DNA of 64,000 nucleotides from Ramlibacter ginsenosidimutans. Lineage in GTDB: Bacteria > Pseudomonadota > Gammaproteobacteria > Burkholderiales > Burkholderiaceae_C. The DNA lies in NCBI RefSeq assembly GCF_016654015.1, contig NZ_JAEPWM010000014.1:29606-93605 (forward strand), in the 5' to 3' direction. The notes under the pieces were generated by a model. The model was not told the origin of the DNA and did not search any database. It saw nothing but the letters and a program-made list of their open reading frames with translations. Within the stretch, counting starts at the first letter, position 1. The number at the start of each line of letters is the position of its first letter. The position numbers were made by a program, and so were the translations under genes. Below are positions 54,967 through 61,512 of this stretch, piece by piece.

Positions 54967-55293
54967 TCACGTCCAGCGATGGCGCAGGAGGGAGGTGACG
55001 AACAGGCGCGGCACGGGCGTGGAGTCGTGCTGTCGCTGCTCGGCGAGGCTGCGCGCATGCCGCGGCAGGTAGGAGATCTCGTTGCGCGCTTCGTCGCTCA
55101 CCGCGCCGAGCGCGCCTTCGAGCGACTGATGGTGTTCGCCGCCGAAGATCTTGAAGGCGCAATCCGCTTCCCAGTACGACTCGGGCTGCGTCCAGCACAC
55201 CTTCGCGTAGCTGCAATAGCGCCCGCCGTCGCCCATGGGCGCCGCGTAGGCCGCGACGTAGAAGCCGTTCACCGGCCCCCAGATCCTTTCCAT
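54967..55293 (-). CDS. Small conserved-looking protein of unknown function
   Basis: 108 residues: MERIWGPVNGFYVAAYAAPM, then a Cys/Trp-containing core (YAKVCWTQPESYWEADCAFKIFGGEHH in part) and an Arg/Pro-rich end. GGAGAA lies six bases before the ATG. The composition and internal residues look protein-like rather than a shadow. It resembles small proteins of related genomes to my memory, but no domain is recognised. Confidence 0.65.
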   Translation of the reverse strand: MERIWGPVNGFYVAAYAAPMGDGGRYCSYAKVCWTQPESYWEADCAFKIFGGEHHQSLEGALGAVSDEARNEISYLPRHARSLAEQRQHDSTPVPRLFVTSLLRHRWT

Positions 55294-55440
55294 GGCGTTC
55301 TCCTGTCCTGCTTGCCAGGCTCAGGAGTCTGCTTCAGCAGGAGCTGGGCCGTGGTGCACGGGACGGCGTTTTGCGGCGCGGTCCTACAGCGCTCGGCCGC
55401 TCGTCAGCGCCCTCAAGCCGCGCGGAGTAAAAAAACCAAA

Positions 55441-55557
55441 CAACCGGACGCAGAAGACGCAAAAGTTACGCAGAGGTCCCAGAAGAACAGCCAGTTGAAA
55501 AAGGATTTCTTTTGCGTCTTCTGCGCAACCTCTGCGTCCTCTGCGTCCGGTTGTTGG
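55441..55557. repeat. GCAGAG-unit dyad repeat, copy 4 (family B)
   Basis: Left arm 55441-55485: CAACCGGACGCAGAAGACGC, AAAAGTTACGCAGAGG, TCCCAGAAG. Right arm 55506-55557: CTTTTGCGTCTTCTGCG, CAACCTCTGCGTCCTCTGCG, TCCGGTTG. The ends CAACCGGACGCAGA and TCTGCGTCCGGTTG pair perfectly. It occupies the centre of the 293-base gap; the rest of that gap shows no gene. Confidence 0.85.
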
Positions 55558-55586
55558 TAGTTGGTGTTCGTGGTCGCGGCAGGCGA

Positions 55587-57317
55587 TCAGAAGATATCCG
55601 GCTCACCCGCAGGCTCGCCGAACTCGGTGCGCAGGAAGTCCATGTCGCAACCCTGGTCCGCCTGCAGGATGTGCTGCGTGAACATCCAGCCGTAGCCTCG
55701 CGCGAAGCGCGGGGGAAGCGGCTTCCAGGCGGCGCGGCGGCGCGCGAGTTCCGCGTCGTCGATCTCCACGTGGATGCTGCGCTGGGGAATGTCCACGCTG
55801 ATCCGGTCGCCCGTGCGCACCAGCGCCAGGTTGCCGCCCACGAAGGCCTCGGGCGCGACGTGCAGCACGCAGGCGCCATAGCTCGTGCCGCTCATGCGCG
55901 CGTCGCTGATGCGCAGCATGTCGCGCTTGCCTTCCTTGAGCAGCTTGACGGGCATGGGGATCATTCCCCACTCGGGCATGCCGGGGCCGCCCTTCGGGCC
56001 GGCGTTGCGCAGGACGATCACGTGGTCCTCGGTGACGTCCGCATCCGGGTCGTCCAGCATCTTCTTCAGGCTGGGATAGTCGTCGAACACGATCGCGGGG
56101 CCGGCGTGCCGCAGGAACTTGCTGCTCATGGCCGAAGGCTTGATCACGCAGCCGTCGGGCGCCAGGTTGCCGCGCAGCACCGCGAGCGCGCCTTCGGCGT
56201 ACACCGGCTCGTGCAGCGGCCGGATCACGTCGTCGTTGAAGCACTGCGCGCCTTCGATGTTCTCGCCCAGCGTGCGGCCGTTCACGGTGCGCTGGTCCAG
56301 GCGCAGGAAAGGCTTGATGCGCGCCATCAACGCGGGCAGGCCGCCTGCGTAATGGAAGTCTTCCATCAGGTAGGAACTCGCGCCGTTCGGGCGGATGTTC
56401 GCCAGCACCGGCACCTCGCGGCTGATGCGATCGAAGTCGTCGAGGCCGACTTCGTGGCCGGCGCGGCGCGCCTGCGCGATGACGTGGATGATCGCGTTGG
56501 TGGAGCAGCCCAGGGCCATCGCGACCGCGATCGCGTTGAGGAAGGCCTCGCGCGTCTGGATCATCGACGGCCGCAGGTCTTCGTGGACCATCTCCACGAT
56601 GCGCCGGCCGCACTGCGCCGCCATGCGCTGGTGGCCGGCTTCCACCGCGGGAATGGAGGCGGCGCCGGGCAGCGTCATGCCGATCGCCTCGGCGATGGAG
56701 GTCATCGTGCTGGCCGTGCCCATCGTCATGCAGGTGCCGGCGCTGCGCGCGATGCCGCCCATGATCGCCTGCCATTGCGGCTCGGCTATCGTGCCGGCGC
56801 GGCGCTCGTCCCAGTACTTGAAGGCATCCGACCCCGAACCCAGTGTCTGCCCCCGGGCCATGCCGCGCAGCATCGGGCCCGCGGGCAGGAAGATCGCCGG
56901 CACGTCGGCGCTGGTGGCGCCGAGAAGCATCGCGGGCGTGGTCTTGTCGCAGCCGCCCATGAGGACCACGCCGTCCACGGGGTAGGCGCGGATCATCTCC
57001 TCGACTTCCATCGCCAGGAAGTTGCGATAGAGCAGGGCGGAGGGCTTGATGATCGCTTCGCCGAGCGAGACCGTCGGCAGCTCCAGCGGGAAGCCGCCCG
57101 ACTGCAGCACGCCGCGCTTGACCTCGTCGGCCCGCTGCTTGAAGTGCTGGTGGCAGGGGTTGTAGTCGTTCCAGTTGTTCAGGATGGCGATGACGGGCTT
57201 GCCTTCCCAGTCCTTCGCGTCATAGCCCATCTGCATGATGCGCGAGCGATGGTTGAACGAACGAAAGTCGTCGCGATCCAGCCAGCGCTGGCTGCGGAGT
57301 TTCTGCAGGCGTGCCAT
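55587..57317 (-). CDS. IlvD/Edd-family sugar-acid or dihydroxy-acid dehydratase
   Basis: 576 residues. Iron-sulfur cysteines lie in GGCDKTTPA, SAGTCMTMGTASTM and, near the N-terminus, NDYNPCHQHF. The C-terminal SDARMSGTSYG is family-wide. The pattern (NNWNDYNPCHQHF, DGVVLMGGCDKTTPA) fits the sugar-acid subgroup such as L-arabinonate or D-xylonate dehydratases better than IlvD of branched-chain amino acid synthesis. Exact substrate is not readable. No sugar pathway genes are next to it. Confidence 0.85.
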   Translation of the reverse strand: MARLQKLRSQRWLDRDDFRSFNHRSRIMQMGYDAKDWEGKPVIAILNNWNDYNPCHQHFKQRADEVKRGVLQSGGFPLELPTVSLGEAIIKPSALLYRNFLAMEVEEMIRAYPVDGVVLMGGCDKTTPAMLLGATSADVPAIFLPAGPMLRGMARGQTLGSGSDAFKYWDERRAGTIAEPQWQAIMGGIARSAGTCMTMGTASTMTSIAEAIGMTLPGAASIPAVEAGHQRMAAQCGRRIVEMVHEDLRPSMIQTREAFLNAIAVAMALGCSTNAIIHVIAQARRAGHEVGLDDFDRISREVPVLANIRPNGASSYLMEDFHYAGGLPALMARIKPFLRLDQRTVNGRTLGENIEGAQCFNDDVIRPLHEPVYAEGALAVLRGNLAPDGCVIKPSAMSSKFLRHAGPAIVFDDYPSLKKMLDDPDADVTEDHVIVLRNAGPKGGPGMPEWGMIPMPVKLLKEGKRDMLRISDARMSGTSYGACVLHVAPEAFVGGNLALVRTGDRISVDIPQRSIHVEIDDAELARRRAAWKPLPPRFARGYGWMFTQHILQADQGCDMDFLRTEFGEPAGEPDIF

Positions 57318-57410
57318 AGCGCGCCACTGTAGCAAGCCATGCCCTGCAAGCCTTGGCGCCGTGTAGGGGCGCCTCCCCCGCGCGGTGCGCCGGCACGGTG
57401 CGCGGCGCAC

Positions 57411-57452
57411 AATAAAAAATCCCCCGGGACCGCAGGGGCCCCGAGGGGATAA
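57411..57452 (-). terminator. Intrinsic terminator upstream of the dehydratase start
   Basis: On the minus strand ATCCCC-TCGGGGCCCCTGCGGTCCC-GGGGGAT is followed by TTTTTTATT. No protein gene on the minus strand ends before it, so it must serve an upstream leader or small RNA. Confidence 0.65.
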
Positions 57453-57600
57453 GTAGCCGGGAAAGAAACTTGAAAAAGAACCCGGCTCCCTCGTGAGACT
57501 GCACAACCCGTGCCTGGGTTCCCTTGCGGGTGCCAAGAGCGCAACGGTGCAGCGCGCCAGCGACGGGGCGTTCGTGAATTTGTCACGTGACCCCTCGCGC
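57416..57600 (-). ncRNA. Candidate structured leader or small RNA upstream of the dehydratase
   Basis: The 430-base gap before 57748 has no convincing gene. Read on the minus strand, AGCCGGG and CCCGGCT form a stem around a 19-base pyrimidine-rich loop, followed by a strong hairpin (ATCCCC...GGGGGAT) and TTTTTTATT (57411-57455): an intrinsic terminator about 100 bases before the dehydratase ATG. This suggests either attenuation of the dehydratase or a separate small RNA. The 5' end is only a guess. Confidence 0.4.
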
Positions 57601-57747
57601 CCGAGCCAGCGAAACATTTTCGAACTCGCGTCTCAGGAACCCTTTCTGTAGGATGACTCTGACAAGAGTAGCCTCCCTCGTGGAGGTCCTCTGAACCCTT
57701 TTTCGTGCTGGCGCCGGTCGCGCCAGCCGCTTTCGAGCAGGAACACG

Positions 57748-59901
57748 ATGTCCGAACTCGCCGCCAAGGAAGACGCCGTGGATGCCGCCACCGGCGCATC
57801 TCCGCCCACCCCGTGGCTCAATCTGAAAAAGCTGGGCGCCCGGCTGTCCGACTGGTTCAGCATCCAGTCACCCGCGCTCAAGGCCATGGTGCTGGCCGTG
57901 CTGATCGCCATCCCCGTCACGGGGATCTACTCCTTCACGATCTGGCAGCGCCAGGCCGCGGTCGCCGAACAGGTCAAGGCCATGGCAGGCCAGACCGGCG
58001 CGAACGCCATGTGGTCCTTCAACGAGAAGCTGCCGGTCGTCTTCGGCTCGGGCTCGGTGCTGGGGTTCATCGAACAGCACCCGGTCGACCGCATCACGGT
58101 CGTCTACAAGCCGCTGATGTGGAACGTGTCCGAGCGGATCGTGCTGATCGAGTCCGGGGGCAAGCAGTACGCGTACTACCCCAGTGACATGGAGACGAAG
58201 ATCTTCACCGAGAGGGCCGTGAACGCGTCCTGGGGCAGCAAGATCGACTTCATCCCGCGCTCGGAGCTCTCCGCGGTCAACCAGGACATGCTGGAAAAGC
58301 TGGATGAGCGCTTCTCCGGTGCGCGTCCTCAGTCCGAGAAGGACGGCTGGAAGGCGGGCGTCAGCGGCGTGCTCTCCGCTGCGCTGACGCTGGGCCTGCT
58401 CGGCTTCCTGGCGTTCCACCTGAAGGGCCAGTTCAAGTCGCTGCGCTTCATCGAGCCCAGCCAGGTGCACGGTTCGATCGAAGACCTGGTCGGGATGGAT
58501 GACATCAAGTCCGAGGTGCGCCAGATCAAGGACCAGTATGAGCGGCGCGCCGAGTACGCCGAGTACGGTATCAACAAGCCGTTCAACGTCATGTTCAGCG
58601 GACCGGCCGGCACCGGCAAGACCAAGCTGGCCAGCTACCTGGCCAAGGAGCTGGGCCTGCCGATCCTGTTCCACTCCGCGGCCAACCTCGAGACCGGGTA
58701 CGTGGCCGGGGGCTCCAACACGCTGGCGCGCATCGCCTCCATGGCCAAACGCCGCCGCCGCTGCATCGTGTTCCTGGACGAGGCGCAGGACCTGTTCATG
58801 AAGCGCGGCGGCCACCGCAAGTTCGATGACGACACGCAGAACATGCTGCTGGCGATCCTGGACGGCGTGCGCACGAAGAGCGATGCGGAGATCATCTGGA
58901 TCGTCGCGTCCAACTTCAACAGCGAGTCCATGCCCATGGACGAGGCCATGCTGCGCCGGTTCCAGATGAAGGTGGACTTCCGGCTGCCCAACAAGGAAGA
59001 GCGCTGCGCCATCATCGAGCACTACCTGCAGGAACGCTCCGAGAAGGTCGCGCCGGACCTCGACCTGCGCCACATGGTGGAGATCACCGAGGGCCGCAGC
59101 CCCGCCGACCTGGAGACCATCGTCACGCAGGCGGGCATCACCGCGGTGCAGGCCGGCATCCTGATCGACGCCGACACGCTGATGCAGGCGGCCGAGCGCG
59201 TGCTGGTGGGCAACGTCAACGCGAACACGACCAAGGAACGCGAGCGCGACCGCCGCATCATCGCCGTGCACGAGTGGGGCCACTTCCTGGTCGACTTCGA
59301 GCTGGAGCGCAAGCGCGCCGGCAGCGACTGGGAAAAGATCCTGGCCGAGATGAAGACCATCAAGATCTCGCTGAAGGCCAACCCGCGCAACAACGCGCTG
59401 GGCTTCGTGTTCCACAAGCAGGGATCCAACCTGCTCAAGACCAAGGCCGACATCGAGCACGACGTGCGCGTGCTGCTGGGCGGCATGGCCAACGAGGAAC
59501 TGTTCTTCGGCGAAGAGGGCACCACCAACGGCGCGCACAACGACATCACGCGCGTCACCAAGCTGCTGCACCATGCCGTCGCCGAGATGGGCATGTACCG
59601 CAAGACCCGCCTGAACTTCGGGGCGCTGAACGATTCCGGCAGCCGCACGGTGGACGAGGAAACGCGCTCGATCATGGAGATGCAGAGCGAGCGCCTCTAC
59701 GGCGAGACCAAGGCGACGCTCTCCCGGCTGAAGCCGCTGACCGAGCACCTGGCCGGCAAGCTGATGGAGCAGGGCGAGATGAGCCTGCGCGACGCGCTGC
59801 ACGAGATCCGCGCGTTCGAGGCTGCCTGCCAGAGCTTCGACAGCCGCGTGGGCCTCAACGGCGCCGGCAATGCGCTGCCCGCGCCCGATCCGGCGTCCTG
59901 A
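57748..59901 (+). CDS. FtsH-like AAA+ zinc metalloprotease paralogue
   Basis: 717 residues. Transmembrane helices near 43-66 and 203-224 flank a ~135-residue periplasmic domain unlike standard FtsH. The AAA module has Walker A GPAGTGKT (285-292), Walker B CIVFLDEAQD (339-348), and MLRRF at the arginine finger. The pore loop is GYVAGGSN instead of FVG. The protease has HEWGH (508-512) and GAHNDI with the third-ligand Asp (599). It is divergent from housekeeping FtsH, itself not in the window. It probably degrades or extracts membrane proteins. Confidence 0.82.
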   Translation: MSELAAKEDAVDAATGASPPTPWLNLKKLGARLSDWFSIQSPALKAMVLAVLIAIPVTGIYSFTIWQRQAAVAEQVKAMAGQTGANAMWSFNEKLPVVFGSGSVLGFIEQHPVDRITVVYKPLMWNVSERIVLIESGGKQYAYYPSDMETKIFTERAVNASWGSKIDFIPRSELSAVNQDMLEKLDERFSGARPQSEKDGWKAGVSGVLSAALTLGLLGFLAFHLKGQFKSLRFIEPSQVHGSIEDLVGMDDIKSEVRQIKDQYERRAEYAEYGINKPFNVMFSGPAGTGKTKLASYLAKELGLPILFHSAANLETGYVAGGSNTLARIASMAKRRRRCIVFLDEAQDLFMKRGGHRKFDDDTQNMLLAILDGVRTKSDAEIIWIVASNFNSESMPMDEAMLRRFQMKVDFRLPNKEERCAIIEHYLQERSEKVAPDLDLRHMVEITEGRSPADLETIVTQAGITAVQAGILIDADTLMQAAERVLVGNVNANTTKERERDRRIIAVHEWGHFLVDFELERKRAGSDWEKILAEMKTIKISLKANPRNNALGFVFHKQGSNLLKTKADIEHDVRVLLGGMANEELFFGEEGTTNGAHNDITRVTKLLHHAVAEMGMYRKTRLNFGALNDSGSRTVDEETRSIMEMQSERLYGETKATLSRLKPLTEHLAGKLMEQGEMSLRDALHEIRAFEAACQSFDSRVGLNGAGNALPAPDPAS

Positions 59902-59924
59902 GCGTCCGGGCCAGGCCCGACAAG

Positions 59925-59953
59925 AAAAAAGGCGGTCATGGACCGCCTTTTTT
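59925..59953. terminator. Bidirectional rho-independent terminator
   Basis: AAAAAAGGCGGTC-ATG-GACCGCCTTTTTT is perfectly symmetric, with a T6 run on both strands. It ends both the FtsH-like gene and the convergent DUF2059 gene. Confidence 0.95.
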
Positions 59954-59972
59954 CATGGGTGCAGGGCCCTGC

Positions 59973-60593
59973 CTATTTCTTCGCCGGCTTGCCGGTGGAC
60001 GGAGCGGGAGCGCCACCGGAGGCGTTGGGCGGGGGCACGCCGAGGCGCTTGGCCATGCTGTCCTCCAGGCTGCGGAAGCGCTGCTCCACTTGCGGGCGCG
60101 TCTCGGCGATCACCTTCTCGGCCAGGGCACGCTGGATGTCCACGCCGGCGGCCTGGAACTTGGCGAGCACGGGCGATTCGAGCATCGCCACCACCTGCTT
60201 CAGTTCGTCCTCGGTGAACTTCTCTTCGAGCATCGGACCGATCACGGTCGGCGCCAGCTTGGTCGCGCGGTCCCGCACGATGGGCACGGTGTCCTGCACG
60301 AACTTGCGCGTGTCCTCCTGGATGCCCTTGGCCACGGCGTCGCGCTTCTCCGGCGGAACGCGCTGCTGCAGGGCGGCGTCCGCGCGTTCGAGCAAGGGCC
60401 CGAGCGGCTCCTGCACGAGGGACTGCGCCATGTTGTCGATGGCGGGTTGCTGGATCTTGAGGATGCGCGCGACCAGTTCCTTCTTGGCGGGAGAAGAAGC
60501 ATTGGAGGCAGGCGCCTGGGGCGTGGCGCTTTGCGCCTGGGCGCCGGCGCAGGCGGCGGTGATCGCGAGGATCAACAGGGATTTCTGGAACAT
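59973..60593 (-). CDS. DUF2059-type secreted protein
   Basis: 206 residues: signal peptide (MFQKSLLILAITAACAGAQAQ by pattern, cleavage after AQA), then a helical domain with KIQQPAIDNMAQSLVQEPL and MLEEKFTEDELKQVVAMLESPVLAKF, the DUF2059 core; Pro/Lys tail. Periplasmic and of unknown function. It converges with the FtsH-like gene across the terminator. Confidence 0.85.
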   Translation of the reverse strand: MFQKSLLILAITAACAGAQAQSATPQAPASNASSPAKKELVARILKIQQPAIDNMAQSLVQEPLGPLLERADAALQQRVPPEKRDAVAKGIQEDTRKFVQDTVPIVRDRATKLAPTVIGPMLEEKFTEDELKQVVAMLESPVLAKFQAAGVDIQRALAEKVIAETRPQVEQRFRSLEDSMAKRLGVPPPNASGGAPAPSTGKPAKK

Positions 60594-60667
60594 CGTCCCA
60601 GTGTAATCCCTGCCTCTTGCCGCTCCCTGACCGTGAGCCAGTGCGCGGTCGGGCGGGCTGCGGCCCC

Positions 60668-60742
60668 GTAGGCTGGGGTGACGCAGGAACCCCAGCGATG
60701 CGCGAAAGCGCTGGGGTTCGCTCTCGCTCACCGTCAGCCTAC
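60668..60742. repeat. Nested palindromic repeat, GTAGGCTGGGGTGA type (family E)
   Basis: GTAGGCTG (60668-60675) pairs with CAGCCTAC (60735-60742), enclosing AACCCCAGCG (60688-60697) that pairs perfectly with CGCTGGGGTT (60709-60718). It resembles the widespread GTAGGGTGGGTTAGCGAAGCG repeats of proteobacteria. It fills the middle of the 207-base gap between 60593 and 60801. Confidence 0.65.
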
Positions 60743-60800
60743 AACTCACCGTCCGCCTGCCACGCACCCGCAGCCGGCGAGGAACTCCAGGCCGCCTGCG

Positions 60801-61004
60801 CTAGCCGTTCGCCCCCTGGCGTCGCCGGCGAGCGCCGACGCGGAGCGTGCCGCGCCGCTGCGCCGGGTCGGCGCTGGCGACCGGACGCGCGATCACGTCC
60901 GTGAGGTCGACAGGGAGGTAGGGCGGGGCCTTGCGGACCTGCTTCCAGGCCTTCCGGGCCAGGCCACCGGTGACAGCGTAGACGATCAGCTTGCGCAGCA
61001 ACAT
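60801..61004 (-). CDS. Small basic protein, unknown
   Basis: 67 residues: a short hydrophobic start MLLRKLIVYAVTGGLARKAW, then Pro and Arg-rich sequence ending RRRRQGANG. An excellent GAGGAG lies eight bases before the ATG, which supports real translation. No domain is recognised. Confidence 0.55.
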   Translation of the reverse strand: MLLRKLIVYAVTGGLARKAWKQVRKAPPYLPVDLTDVIARPVASADPAQRRGTLRVGARRRRQGANG

Positions 61005-61213
61005 GGGGTCTCCTCGATCCAGGGATGGTCGAGGCGATCGTCACGCCGGCTTGTAGTCGCAGAGCCATGACGGGGGCAGGACGCGCGGCGGGTCAGCCGT
61101 CCTCGCTCCTACAGCCGCGCCGAGCGCGCACGCACGCCATCGCGCAGGGTCGTCCTGCCGCGGCCTTGCGGTCCAACGCCTAGTCTGGAGACATCGGCAA
61201 GGAGGAACTGACC

Positions 61214-61393
61214 ATGTCGGAAGATGCAAACAAGATGGCGGCGGAGGCGCTGCTGATCCACCTGGAACCGGATTGGGAGCGCCGCAACTGGTGCAAGTGG
61301 CTGGGCTGCAGCGAAGACGAACTGGAGCACGCGGTGACGTACGTGGGGCACGACCCGGACAACGTGCGGCGCTTCCTGCGGCAAGCGCGCTGA
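61214..61393 (+). CDS. DUF3606-like small protein
   Basis: 59 residues starting MSEDANKMAAEALLIHLEP; WCKWLGCSEDELEHAVTYVG followed by HDPDNVRRFLRQAR matches the DUF3606 helical pattern (K-W-L-G-x-S-E-x-E-L). AAGGAGGAA sits seven bases before the ATG. Function unknown. It is too short for most ORF finders. Confidence 0.75.
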   Translation: MSEDANKMAAEALLIHLEPDWERRNWCKWLGCSEDELEHAVTYVGHDPDNVRRFLRQAR

Positions 61394-61512
61394 GGGGCAT
61401 CAGCGGCCCGGGCGGCCGCTGACGCGAGCCGTCCCTTCGCCCGAACGCAGCACGTATAAGGGTTACCGCTTGTGTCGCCGCGGGACGGGCGGGCAGGCGG
61501 ACGCCTAGACTC

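Noticed and set aside
57220..57504. Short minus-strand ORF across the dehydratase start as a leader peptide
   Set aside because: It runs far into the dehydratase gene, has no RBS, and shows no run of regulatory amino-acid codons.
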